Source: Trametes villosa
Taxonomy: Eukaryota; Basidiomycota; Agaricomycetes; Polyporales; Polyporaceae
Assembly: GCA_002964805.2 (NCBI GenBank)
Contig: PUDQ02000001.1
Location: forward strand, 4,922,001-4,986,000
Direction: 5' to 3'
Length of the DNA stretch: 64,000 nucleotides
Notes under the pieces: model-generated
The model's input: only the letters and a program-made list of their open reading frames with translations
Databases searched by the model: none
What the model was told of the DNA's origin: nothing
Translations under genes and position numbers: made by a program
Shown: positions 21,846 through 33,085 of the stretch, piece after piece
Layout: each line of letters begins with the position of its first letter
How positions within the stretch are numbered: the stretch's first letter is position 1

Positions 21846-23235
21846 TTACTCGTACCCCGTCTCTGCCCTTCTATCAGAATGTACCCGTATCCTGTACAAG
21901 CATGTCAGATCATCGCTCCCCCAGTTACCCCTAATTGCAAGGACAACTGCGCCGAACATAGTGTCCCCAAGCAGCTCGCGAGTCCTCCTCGAGACGCTGT
22001 ACGTTCGGAAAGGGCCATCGTAGCCTACATCGAAAGCGAAAGAACCTAGATGCACAAGGTATGACCGTGAAAAGCGGGAGCGAAGGATTCGGGAGTTGTC
22101 CGGATAAATGGAGGATGGCTCCGACAATGGGACGATAGTGAGAACAGAAGCATCGAGTTCGGGGGGCACCGACTCCATCAACCCCCAGAGGTCACCGTAT
22201 CGTGGGGCTATCTGGTATTGCAGAGACATGTCTTGCGGAACGTGGTCGATAGTGAACGAAGTGATGATGGTGGGGCGCGCAAGAGATATCCCCAATGATC
22301 CATGACGTCCTTTCATGGGCCAACAGCTGCCGACATGCGTGTGGGGGACGATGGCGAAGTCGGGCGGGAGACCCTCCAGACCGAGAGCGTCTTCGTGTTT
22401 ACCCCAGCGCCCGTACCAGGGTGTCGATTGTCCGGAGACTGAATATGTCTCCGACGTGAGTTCGGGGATGATCCTAGCCCCCGACCCGATGGACGCGTAG
22501 TCGACGAGCCCGGTGCCGTCGTGATAGAGGTGCAGATGAAGCTGAGTCTCCAGAACTCGAATCTTCTCCTGTATGGCAGCCACCTCCTGAAAGGTAGGGA
22601 TCTGGGCTATGATTCAGAAAGCGGTTAGCTGGAAGAACGCGCTGGCCTTGGAATCGTTCAGCTCACAAGTCGTGTTCATGATATGAAACGAAGAGAAGAC
22701 CGCAAAGCTGAGAGCGAGTAGGGAAAAGACATTGTTGAATGTCAGGAACTGAGGGAGTATTGTTGCAGGGAACAGGGATATGAAGAAATGGGCGACCTGT
22801 GCCAGGGCGATCGCGGTGATTCTCCAGTCGTCCACCAAACCGAAGGTGATGGAGCGCAGGCCCCGCAGAGGCGCCGCGAACAAGGTCATGTTGGCGATTT
22901 CGAGGGTGAAAGAGTGCACTGGGAGGATGCAAGAGAGCGCATGTCGATCGGCATAGTGTATATATACTACTCAGTATGATGAGATTGCTACGAGACCTAG
23001 GATTTACACCAAGGAGCGCACGGTACAAATTCGAGGTGTGCGCAAGCGGGGACAAACAATTGTCAAGCGCCCAGCGCTCCGCGACTCGGGCTCCGGAAGG
23101 TTGGAGTTCCGGCTTACGGTGTGCAACTCCGACGACGAGTCCCGAAATGAGCAGAACCGAGGCACCGTAGGCCAGTCTGTCTTCAAGGTCATACAGGTCG
23201 GGGTCCAGCTCACCGACCCCGCAGCGACAGGCCAT
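21846..23235 (-). CDS. SUN-domain membrane protein
   Basis: Exons: 23235 (tentative ATG) to 23010, 22918-22667, 22606-21846; 412 aa if the start holds. The C-terminal 200 residues fit the Sad1/UNC-84 domain: LVDYASIGSGARI, then AIVPHTHVGSCWPMKG, LGISLARPTIITSFTIDHVP and the Ala-Pro-Arg-Tyr segment. A short heptad-like stretch (VAAIQEKIRVLE) precedes it. N-terminal to that are two hydrophobic segments (ITAIALAQVAHFFISLFPAT; VFSLLALSFAVFSSF) and possibly a third in the first exon. SUN proteins sit in the inner nuclear membrane (or ER) with the SUN domain in the lumen and join KASH partners. The 5' end is unsure; the upstream frame is open to 23337. Confidence 0.8.
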
Positions 23236-23337
23236 GTCGGAACCTGGCCGCTTTGGGCATATGTGTATGCCTCGACGCGGCTGTTCGACGTCAGCCCGCG
23301 CAGCGAGGTAAGTCCGCACCATCCAATACCTACACAT

Positions 23338-24835
23338 ACTCCGGGTTCCGAATCTGACGTGAGACCAATAGTCGCGGGACGAGGCATGCGTTCTCCTCTA
23401 GCCGATCCCGCTCTGGGCCCGTCGCTGCCGTTGGCGGCGCCCCCGCCCACATCCACCTACGGTGCGCGCGCCCTAAGGAGGCCCATGGGAATCTCGCTTC
23501 ACTCCTTCCGATGAATGCACGGATACGCCGCTCCCACAGTCTCCTCCGCCACAGACGAAGAGTCCACCGTAAGCCATCCTCATCCGCCTGTACACCGACG
23601 CTAATTGCTGTCCAAGACTTGGTGAGAAGCACCCGCAGGTATGCTGCCTCTACGCACACCCTTCCCGATAGCTGATATCGCCTCTTTGCCCAGAAGGGCT
23701 CACACGTTTGCCAAAAACAACCGGCGGGCGCGCGCGCCTCTACGCAGGACCGTCAGCGGTGCCTTAACTGCCCGCGCGTGCACCCTATCCAAAGGCCAGC
23801 TATGACTCTGTCCGTTCGCGTCCGCGCTCACGATCGCTCTAGCGTCGGTGTCCGGCGTCGACATGCATTCCACCTCTATCGCCGAGTATTCATCCCCCGC
23901 CGGCCGTCGAGTTCGATGCTCCCGCGCGCGCGCCTCGCGCGTGCGCGCTGTGCGCTGTGCCACGTTGTGGAGTAGCCGTTGCGGCGGGTTTCGTGAGCAA
24001 AGGCCCATGCATGACAGCGCGCACCTCGGCGGGTGCCTGTCGCTCATGTATCGTACACGATTGCCCGCTAGGTTCCATACGGCTCGTCGCACACTGGATG
24101 CGATTCGACGTATCGCAATAGCTTTCGCGTCCCGGAGTGCACCTCATGCTCCGAGAGCGGTCAGAGGAATCGCCGATGAGCAATTGGCGAGGCTGGGCAC
24201 GTACAGGACGTATGCACGTCGAGTCGCGTCGACAGTTCGAGTAGGCTCCGATCGTGCCTGCGGCCTGTGCCTCGAACGCCCGCCCCCTCTTGTAATCTCC
24301 TATTCTGCCCCATGCTCGCGCTGCAGTTTCTGGCAGCCCGCACGTTCCTACTTGTAGTTGTCCCGCCGCACTCCCGCACTCCGTGTCGGCTGTGACCTCA
24401 CCCACTGTTGTTGTCCCGGAGTTTTCAGGATCGCAACGCTCTCATTGACTAGGTTTTCTCTGACCGTTTAGTGCACGGAGCCCGGCTGATTCATGCCCTT
24501 CGTGCTCACGAGCAACAGCTTTGTTTTCGCTTCCGAATTTCGCGTTCAACTTCGCGGCTCAAGCCACGCACCTCGCTCGCCGCTTCCGTCCGCATCTGTC
24601 GTCGCTCCTCGCCCACATCTCACATCTGGCGTCGTTCGTTGCCCCCCCTTGTCGTGGTGCTCGCAGCTCACTCCCGTTTTCTCGTCTCGTAGCCTCGCGT
24701 CGCGTCTCTTGCTTTGCACTGACCCCAGCGTACTAGCAAACCCCTTGTATGCTTTACAAGGCCAATGTCACACAGGGGCGCGGGAATCATGTTCGGTGTT
24801 ATTGTTGCTGGTACAAGCGAGATACCACGAGGTCA
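23338..24835. other. intergenic region, no supported gene
   Basis: Overlapping Arg/Ser-rich frames occur on both strands with no recognisable product. A CGCGCGCGC run lies near 23930. A plus-strand donor/acceptor set (GTAAGT at 23310, AATAG near 23371, GTGCGC at 23461) was noted but joins sequence of poor coding quality. Confidence 0.45.
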
Positions 24836-25723
24836 CTACATACGGTTCGACAACCTATGAAGGAGATAGATTGTAAGCAACTCAAAGCGCACTGCCCATC
24901 CTCTTCCTCGCGGGACCCGCGCGCATATGCACTCCACCATGACGTAGTCGCCTGGAATGAAGCTGGCGATGCTGAGATGCTGCGAGCGGCGTGAAGGGCG
25001 CATGTCATACGACGCGTCATAAGCGCCTTCGAAAAGCTGCGAAGAAGTTAACGAGAGCAACTGAATGAGGCTAAGGACTCACATAATCCGGGCTGTCCGC
25101 CATGACTTCTAAGTCCAAGCATACATTGAAGCCTTTCGATGGGGATGAGTTTAACGTTCGTTTGCTGTGAGTAGAGCAACGTACCATCCGGTTTAGGCCT
25201 TGCGCTGAGCTGAAGACGATTCGTTGCCTCTTGATCCACGGGGCGAAGCGGGGCCACAGAAAGCTCAAGGGTCGGAGGGAAGTCTTGAATAGCCTGGTAG
25301 GCGAAGCTATCCAAAACTCCGACCGCCCGTAGGATAACCGCATTTCCACCAACCGACAAGACCGGAGGTTCAAAGGAGTAGCTGCTCCATCCAGCGTTGT
25401 CAGGGAGAGTGGTCAGCGAGTAAACGCAATCCCGTATGTTGGTATATTCGGCGAGCTGTTCTAGGCGCCTGAGGGGATTTTAGCCTAGGATGAATTGATC
25501 TCGACGGATGGGCCTACCTCGCTACATCTCTCGTAAGGCCTTCAACGTCGAGATGGTTCGTCCGCCTATGTCTTGGGCCCAACTGCACGTGAGAGATCTC
25601 TTCGAGAGGCACGAACGTGTCAGGGGACTCGGGCCCAGCAGGCCCAGTCTCGTCCGCGAGGCCGGAGGGAAGCGATGAGAGTGAGCTAACAGGAGAGGGA
25701 GTCGATGCCATACTGCTAATCAT
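24836..25723 (-). CDS. hypothetical protein
   Basis: Four exons, 246 aa with exact closure: 25723-25518, 25468-25185, 25132-25083, 25036-24836; introns 46-52 bp. The N terminus is Ser/Pro/Glu-rich (probably disordered), followed by a globular region with PPVLSVGGNAVILRAVGVLD, LELSVAPLRPVDQEATNRL and GFNVCLDLEVMADSPDY; the last exon carries SIASFIPGDYVMVECICARV. The beta-rich look and the position of aromatic residues recall small single-domain proteins found widely in polypores, but I cannot name the family. Good intron signals and consistent phases make it a likely real gene. Confidence 0.68.
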
Positions 25724-26463
25724 TCCAACTGGGGCATGTGCTATTTATCTGTTCAGACGATCTACTGCCACTTCGGGGGTTGAGGCGTAGCGGCAGCGGG
25801 CGTGCGGTGCGTATGGGCGACTCTCAGCGTGGGAATACACTGGCAGCGCCGCCACCGATCGATCATCATGGTTTCCCTTCCCCCGCTCTCTCTAGATCTC
25901 TGCTCTCTGATCATACGCTCACTCATGATCACTCTATGCGGGTGATAGGATGACCGGTCAGTAATTAATGAGCCCCCGGACCTGCATCACTAATACGCCG
26001 GTCTCGAGCAGGCAACCAGCCTAAGACATGGGAATACGCGGTCAGCCGCTATCCACCAATCACGGAGGGCAGCCCGTTTGGCTGTGAACCAGGAGCAGGA
26101 GCCCGGCAACAGGGCAAGGTCTTGTGTCGCCCCACGCGGTATCTCCCGCCGGTATGTGTTTTCTCGATTCAATCTGAGTGTGCCTGATCAATCGATCGGT
26201 CCCTTCAGCGCGTCGAAAGAAGAAACTGCGCCTTGACTGCGCCTGATCAATCGGTCGGTCTCCCTCCAGCTGATCATGCACTGAACCTCAGCTCGTTGAG
26301 TATGACGTCCATCGTGTCGTTCAACATCATACCGCGGTATCTAAGGGCAATGTCCGCCTCCTGAATATCTGATATAAAGATCACGACGCCTTGGTGTCGT
26401 CCTGCAGACACCGCTCCCATGTATCTCTCGTCCGAAGACACCACTTCGACGAGCAGCCTTGAC
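25724..26463. other. intergenic region with GATC-rich direct repeats
   Basis: It contains two direct copies of a ~28-bp motif beginning GCCTGATCAATCG, at 26182-26209 and 26241-26270. A minus-strand frame (26274-26465, ILNELRFSA at its end) has fair composition and would start on the same CATG as the LINE ORF1 gene, so it is probably fortuitous. Confidence 0.5.
26182..26270. repeat. two direct repeats TGATCAATCG(A/G)TCGGTC
   Basis: Copies at 26182-26209 and 26241-26270 differ by one substitution in the shared 20-mer and end in CCTTCAGC / CCCTCCAGC. Related GATC-rich motifs occur near 10096, 20880 and 37549 of the window. Confidence 0.7.
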
Positions 26464-27961
26464 ATGCCGTTTGTCGCTGTTGTGGGGCAGAAACGCCCTC
26501 GCAGTGACTCATCTGAAGACCGTTCAAGAGAAGATTCACGTAAGTGATAGCTATATCCAAACGAACCCTGAGACAGTTGTTCACGTACATCTCTCATATG
26601 CAGGTGATCCCCGCCTCCGCCCTCGGGCACGGCCTCGCTATGACCGGAGCTTTGTCCCTATCCCATCGCTTGACCAACTACCGTCTCTGCGTGGCCCCGC
26701 AACTCCCGGGATCCTCCCCGTCCTCGGTTCCCCTTTCGTTCTCTTGGATAATACGCCTCTCCACCCAACCTGCATGGCTCCCCCTTCTACCCCTGTGGAG
26801 GACGACAGAGCCACGGCGCGCGAGGAGCGAGGAAACGACGCCTCCATGTGCGAGGAACGGACGGATGAACTGTCCAACGGCGAGGGAGAAGGCAGTAACT
26901 CTTCGCGCCAGGAACAGGGCGACTCTGTCGCGCGTGAGGAAGGTCTTGCACAAGATGGCTTGGGTACGGGCGACAGATCTCAGCCGCCTCGGTCGGAACC
27001 TGCACTTGCACCGATGGCACCGGCGTCGCCTCCCCCACAGCCTCGGCCAGCACCTGCACTTGCACCGACGGCACCAGCGTCGCCTCCCCCACAGCCTCGT
27101 CCGTTCTGCGCCATATCACTCCCGACGCCACTTAGAGGATTCCCCCTCATACATCGTTCAGACCCAGAGGCTGTTACCTCTAACATCGACCCTCGTCAGC
27201 TCACCGAATGGCGGAAGCACAGCCCGGCCACCTCCGCGGGTATCCAGGTCTACGGCTTAGGCTACCCCACTCCCGACAGAGCTCGGTTCATCACAGACCG
27301 CATCCGGGCGGGGCTCACGGCTCTCACCAACTGTCCAACCGTCGAGGTCGCTGCCCCCGTCGCCGCGCGCGATGAGAATGGCCATCCCCTGCTCCCGCTG
27401 CCCATCACCTACTTTGCGTACAACCTATCCGAGGCTGCCGCAACGAGGCTGAAGAAGGGACAGTCGTGGTCGACCGACGTTATCTCCCTCTTCGCACATG
27501 ATCTTGCACCGGTCAATCCGGACTTCCTTTTCACCCTCCGCGGCTTCGTCGGGCGCAACCTAGAGGCACTGCAGGAGACCATCCGGGGTGCCATATTCTC
27601 GGGGGCTTACCGCACCTTCACACTCTCCTTCGCGATCGACCACCCTCGATTCCGCGGACACAACCACGACTTCATCATCGATGAACTTTCACGTTCACTC
27701 AATGTTTGCCTCGCAGAGGATCCACGCACCGGATCGCTGGACGTTCAGGTCTATTGCGATGCACCAACGACCTCGCCAGCACTCTGGCGCCTATGGAGGG
27801 ACGTCGTCGGCTCCGCCGAGTTCACTCATAATCTATATGGTACAGGTACTCGTATCCATGGCGTTGCCTGCTCCGGATGTCATGGGTCCGATCACCAGAG
27901 GGGCGGCTGCCTCTATGGTAGACTGCTAGGGTGGAACCAGGTGCACGAGCTACAGGACTGA
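26464..27961 (+). CDS. LINE-type retrotransposon ORF1 / gag-like protein with CCHC knuckle
   Basis: Two exons, 26464-26539 and 26604-27961 (intron 64 bp, GTAAGT...ATGCAG); 477 aa. The N-terminal third is Arg-, Glu- and Pro-rich with two direct repeats of an Ala-Pro/Pro-Gln-Pro motif (27000-27100). The central part holds the conserved core IQVYGLGYPTPDRARFI ... LPITYFAYNLSEAAATRL ... VYCDAPTTSPALWRLWRDVV, and the C terminus a zinc knuckle C-x2-C-x4-H-x4-C (CSGCHGSDHQRGGC). This layout matches the abundant Agaricomycete ORF1-like proteins tied to non-LTR elements; such proteins bind nucleic acid. No endonuclease or reverse transcriptase frame follows, so it stands alone, either a decayed element or a domesticated gene. 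Confidence 0.75.
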
Positions 27962-29000
27962 CGGCTGGGCGGACCCGTCTGCTTCGCACATATCTATGAA
28001 TCTCTCTCTCCCCATCTCCCTTTCTCTTTCCATATGTACTACCTCTATCTTTTTCTCTTCCTCTTCCTCGCCCCGTTTCTCTCCCCCTTCATCCATCGAT
28101 TGTGTCGTCTCTGTCGTAGTGCCCAGATCGACTTACTATAATATCATAACCGATAGCGCTGGGAACCGGTATCCGGACCGTCCGCACCGTGTGCTTTAGG
28201 GTCGGGCTGGCTGTGAAAGTCTTGTTCCTCGACGTGTCGTCCTCCTGGCGTCGTTCACGCCCAATCTCTTCCAATCTCTCATGTCACGTCAACAAACTTA
28301 CTTGTGCACGACTATCACCTTGCCTGGATCTGTTCCTCTCTCCCGCTCGCCAACTGATTTAGTGGGATCGGTACCTCTCCGGACGACCCAGCAGAAAGCC
28401 AACCTTGTCGTCAAGCGACGCCGATTCTGCCAGGATAGCTTGTGGAACCGCGTCGATCATATCACTGAGACTGCACCTGAACGCCTGAAGGCCGACTTAC
28501 GACACAGGCGACGAACCCGATGCCGTCGCCCAGCGCGCGCGCCAAGGTGCGCTGTTTGCGATTAGTGTAAGGACATTTCATGCTACTCTTGCGTTGCACC
28601 CCGTAGTCCTGCTCATTTTTGCTCTCTTCGCCAGACCTGCTTCCTCAAGCTAGCCCGACTACGAATGGGATCTCAGTCCATCAAGAACGCAGAGTCATGC
28701 TGGGAACCCGACCTTCATCGCAGGAAACAGAGCTCGGAAGGTCGCGGAGCAGATGCACGGTGCGCTCACCAAGCTCAATCTCGGGGGGGCTTCGCGGCCA
28801 TTGCGATCATACGGCCGTTTGCAGCTGCCGAGGAGAGCTAGTCTCTTCTCTTCTCTTCTAACTCACAAGTAAGCCTTGGAACTACTTGAGACATACCTCC
28901 ACCTGCCGGAGGGGAGGCTGGCGCCGCTTCACACATCAGTCCGGGGAGGATACGACCGATGCGCTAAGTAAGTCATTATTTCAGCTTGCAGAGTGTTCGT
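27962..29000. other. intergenic region with pyrimidine tract
   Basis: A CT-rich tract of about 95 bp (28000-28095) directly follows the ORF1 stop; no poly-A tail or target duplication was identified. Further right, plus-strand frames (28281-28565 and 28619-28861) show no recognisable product. Confidence 0.5.
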
Positions 29001-29824
29001 TTAAAGAAGGCCCTTGGTCCAATGCTCGTTTACGACGATGAAGTCCATTTGCACGACCTTCCCCCGGGAGACTACCTCTGCATTTCTCCCTACCTCTCCA
29101 TACACCCCTCCCACAGGCCCGCCATAGAGCAACGCTGACCTCCAGACCACCACCCGCAGCTGTCCCTGGCCAGGCACCCCTCTTCCATCAACAACCAGCG
29201 CGAACCGAATACCCGTGTCTTCCAGGAAAGCCTCCAGCACGCGCCTCCTAGCCTAGCGCTTGGGGCTTCTGTCTTGCAGATCGAACACGAGGGATCAGTC
29301 CGGCAGAGTGCGTCGCGGCGATACAGCATGTACCTCTGCGTGAAGACCGTGTCGCAGCCGAGCAGCGTCCGTAAGCCCTTGTCGTGCCGCTCGACCCACA
29401 CATCGAGCCGCTGCAACTGCGTGTGCGACGCAAAGCTCAGGTAGTGCAAACGGTGCTGCACGAGGATGCGCGCACGGCAGGCGACGTGTCCGTCAAGCGT
29501 GGTGAGCAGGCTGGGCGCGACGAGCTTGGCGCCTGTCGCAGAGTTGGGGAGGTACGATGTGCGCGGAAATTTGGATAATCCTACTAGAGATGCCCTGTCA
29601 CAGACGTCCACCGCGGCCAGCCAAGGACCTGGAGAGTTTGGGAAGGAGCGTTCCCCGCGATTACTGGTAGTGTTTAAGTCGACGTGCGAATGAGCGTCTA
29701 CTAATCTGTGCGGAATGGCAGGTCCTGAGGAAGCTCGCCCGGTCGATGGCCTCTCCTTCGCCCTTACGACCCTCCACAACCCCTCAGCTTGGCCACGCAG
29801 CAATTCTACAAGGTTTTCCTGCAT
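29001..29824 (-). CDS. hypothetical protein
   Basis: A minus-strand frame from ATG 29824 (MQENLVELLRGQ) runs through LQRLDVWVERHDKGLRTLLG and YMLYRRDALCR. A second frame covers 29240-29001 (LEAFLEDTGIRFALVVDGRG ... VQMDFIVVNEHWTKGLL, TAG/TAA region). They join in phase if a 41-bp intron with a weak GTGTTC donor near 29288 is removed; the DPSCSICK segment is lost in that model. Both parts look like real coding sequence with hydrophobic strands, but no domain is recognised. Intron use in the N-terminal half is uncertain. Confidence 0.42.
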
Positions 29825-30868
29825 GGGCAACCCTCGCTCGACATGTGGGTCCCGAGCGGGAGGCGCTCCTTGTCAAGTGCGGCCGTAAGTCCAACGATGC
29901 TATCCTCGTCAAAGAAAAGCGCACCTTAACTCCTCACGACATAGGCGACGAACCCGACACCTCGTCACTCAGGCACGCAGGTCGAGCAAAGTCCTCCCTC
30001 TCGACTCACAAGCTCGCTGGATAGGAGGACCTCCGGGCGCACCGTGCCCGATGGAGCGGGAGCGACGACAGTCATAAGTTGAGGTGGACCAAGTCATAGC
30101 GCTTTCCGGGGTTTACCACGCTCTCGGTGCTCACTCGGATTGTAGTGGCACCTCCGGCATTTCGGGCCCTCTCGAACACGTTTGTGCTTCACAATGCTCC
30201 TGAGGAATTGACCATCCTCGTTGGTTCAGACCCAAGGTGCTCGAGGGTCCGCCGGTGGCACAATATGGTCTGTCGCAGTTGCTCCGGGGCGCCTCTCTGC
30301 GCCCCGCGCTTCAGGACGGCAAGATCGCCCACGTCCCTATGGTCGCACTTATCGCGAGTCGCGACAATGCGCCAACCGCTATCGGGAGGCGGGGCAACTT
30401 TGCGGTATGTAGGCAATATAACTAGACGGCCTTACACACCAGGACTGACGCAGTCTATCATACGTTCAATATGGGAATTAGCGCCGCGCCGCTCGTCGTC
30501 TCTCTTGCGCGCGCGCGTCAAGTATGCACCCGCTTGTGAGCAGTCCCGATGTCCGCGCGACGAGGCGCTTCCGCGCGCGCGATGCACGATACATGGCCCT
30601 TCCTGTTGCGTAGTCTTTTTGAGCGTCTCTCCGGATGTACTCGACAGTCTGTGGCCTTGATCTAGACCTGCTGCGGACGCGGCGCCATCTGGTGAGAAAG
30701 AAGACTCGCATCAAGGCTCTTCCAAATTGGTGATACAATAGTGCCATACGACTAGAACAATGAAGTCCGGCAAAGGGACTCGGAGACCTGCGAACAGGAC
30801 GCAGATATGAGTACACCCCATTGTCTACCGCGAGCGAAACACCCCATTCCACACCGCCCAGGTTGATC
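29825..30868. other. unresolved upstream region of PAS-GATA gene
   Basis: N-terminal exons of the PAS-GATA protein may lie here; the paralogue at 19041 has a Ser/Thr-rich N-terminal part that has no clear counterpart. A plus-strand frame at 30237-30425 (VAQYGLSQLLRGASLRPALQ) looks protein-like but could not be linked by splice phase. Confidence 0.35.
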
Positions 30869-32439
30869 ATGCGCGTACAGGACTCTATCCAAGAGACGAC
30901 CATGGGAATGGCGAAGCCACGGTGTTGTGAGTCACGTTCGTCGCGGGACGCTGTCATGATAGTCATGCCCGCGCAGATTGGCTGCTCCTCACGGACACGA
31001 TGACGATAGTCCACGCTAGTCTCAACCTGCTCACTTATTTGGGCGGACGCTCGGACGCCATCCTCGGACGTCACTTTGCTTCCATCGTGCACCCGGAGGA
31101 GAGGGCTTGCATCACCGAGGATATGTTGAGCGTGGGGTCTAAGATATGGGGAGGAATGGCTCGGTGCGCGCGCGATGCGTCTCTATGCTGCAACGCCAAC
31201 TGACTCAATATAGACTTCGCTGCACCCGGCTAGAATACCTCCGCTGTGCGTTCAACGCTGCCGAAGCGGACGGCATGACACAGGATCTCTACAGTTCGGT
31301 CAACGTCGCCGTCAACAGGGCTACAGATGATCTCCTCCTGTGTTTCGTTCATGCCTTCGAGGCGGGCTTAGGGCAGCACTTCGAGAACTGCTGCACACAT
31401 AACCCTGCTCAGAGTGAGGTCGAGGCTCTCGAGCGTCGTCTACAACACCTTCCGCGATCACGGGGCTCCAGCTCGAACGTTCTTCAAGTCTTCTCTCTCT
31501 ATCCAGACGGTATTACCCTAGTTGCCACCTACCCACCGAAGGAGCGATGGTCGACAGTCTGTAGCATGTTGGAAGATTACGTGCGAGGTACCTCTCTGGA
31601 CGACCTCTATGCCTCGGTAGCATCGACGACATGTACCCGAAGGAAGCTCGTGGAAGGCCCTCAAAACCCTGACAGGATTACTTGGAGAACCGTTCTGATA
31701 CCCTACGGTATGGATGATTCCATCGCGAGTCGGCCTCCTAAAAGTACGCACGCTGACTGAGTGCTTTGTAGGTCCGGTCCTGTTCGCATGCCACGAACTG
31801 CTTCCCCGAATCGATTCTCCTATTACCGCGTCGACCAAAGAATTCAATCCAGGTTTTTCACCGTGGCCCAGTTGTATGGTTATGCTACTAACCATCCTTT
31901 AGATGTGATCGACGACCATCACGCGCCTGCCAAGGAAGCTGGTCAACAAGTAGCTGATGATCGAGTGTTCTCGAAAACAGCTGGGGAGAGCCACCAGTGT
32001 CAGTATTGCCAGACAGACCGGACAACGATGTGGAGACGGGGTCCCAAGAACGCGAGACTATGCAATTCGTGAGAGGATCCTCCACGAATGTGCGCTGACT
32101 ACTAAATGCGCATACAGGTGCGGCTTGAAGGCTTCGAGGCGCGGGGTACAGGCCAAGGTGATCAAGGCGCCCTACGAGTTCTTCAAGAACGTATCAACAG
32201 TTCTCAAGCCTCCACCTCCCGGAACTGTGAGCTGCGCAAGCTGTGCAGCCAGGCTGTCTACGGTCTGGCGGAAAGGATGGAGTGGGCGCCACGACCTCTG
32301 TAATAGGTTGGTGCAAGCTATCTTACGTTCGCAGCTACTGACGGACTATTCCCGTAGGTGTGGATTGTCCTACCGCCGCCGGAACCGTGTTATCCATCGT
32401 TCACAGCGACCAACAGGGGGCAGGCCCGCGGCAGGATAA
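30869..32439 (+). CDS. PAS-domain protein with two GATA-type zinc fingers (White-Collar-like)
   Basis: Exons 30869-30926, 30977-31163, 31214-31707, 31772-31852, 31903-32068, 32118-32306, 32358-32439; 418 aa with every phase matching, though the true N terminus may lie upstream. The PAS-like region reads WLLLTDTMTIVH, LGGRSDAILGRHFASIVHPEE, then RLEYLRC and DDLLLCFVHAF. Finger 1 is CQYC-x17-CNSC with MWRRGPKNARLC; finger 2 is CASC-x18-CNRC with VWRKGWSGRHDLC. Introns split both fingers before the last Cys pair, at nearly the same place, suggesting finger duplication. PAS-GATA proteins of the WC-2 type act in light-regulated transcription; DNA binding and light input here are inferred. A paralogous PAS segment without fingers lies at about 20316-20503. 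Confidence 0.8.
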
Positions 32440-33085
32440 AGTCAGCGCGTGTGACATAGATGCACTTGTAGTATCAGCTGTACCGCGCGTGGCGCGAGCG
32501 AGTATCTTCTCTATATCGTGCGTGCGCTCTGCGGGACAGCGTCTTGCTTTCAGTACCCCGGGTTTGATGTTCGACTGCTGCCACCGCTAGCGCGCATGAC
32601 TTTGTCGTCTTGTCGGACATCGCTCAAGTCCAGGACATTGGTAAGGTCCTCCACGACCATGCAATTTGGGAAGACTCCCTCCAAACTACGTGTTCCCGCC
32701 CTCTCGAGCAAAGAGCCGTACCACGGCGACCACGGAGTGGACCGAGGTCAACGGTACGTCCGGCTGATCATATGGCGGGGGCCAAGCGATCAGCGACTGT
32801 GCGAACGGGGCAGCACCCAGAGTGCATGGCCAGCAAGGTGTTTATACCCTCGCGACGGTTTGTCATACAGGGCAAATGCCGATCATCCGGGATGGATTTG
32901 ATCTACCGATCGTGGGCCTTAGAGCTACCAGCGGGACACGATAGCGTACTGCTCATCGTACGCGAATAGAGCAAACACCCTGTCAGACACTACCGCGGCC
33001 GGGGCCGCCGCCGCGGTCCAGCGGTACCAACGAGCTAGATAGACTGAGGGCTGTGAGCACTGCGAACTATCCGGATTTCAAGGAC
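32440..33085. other. intergenic region between convergent genes
   Basis: Between the PAS-GATA gene and the DUF6532-like gene. Open plus-strand frames at 32518-32969 have no recognisable product. A GCCGCGGCC-rich patch sits at 32993-33015. Confidence 0.45.

Noticed and set aside
23038..23514. Plus-strand gene over the SUN 5' exon
   Set aside because: A GTAAGT donor exists, but the minus-strand frame joins in phase to the SUN exons and has a membrane-like segment, so the minus reading is preferred.
26274..26465. Minus-strand small gene opposite the ORF1 start
   Set aside because: Its ATG would overlap the ORF1 ATG on a palindromic CATG and no transcript signals support it.
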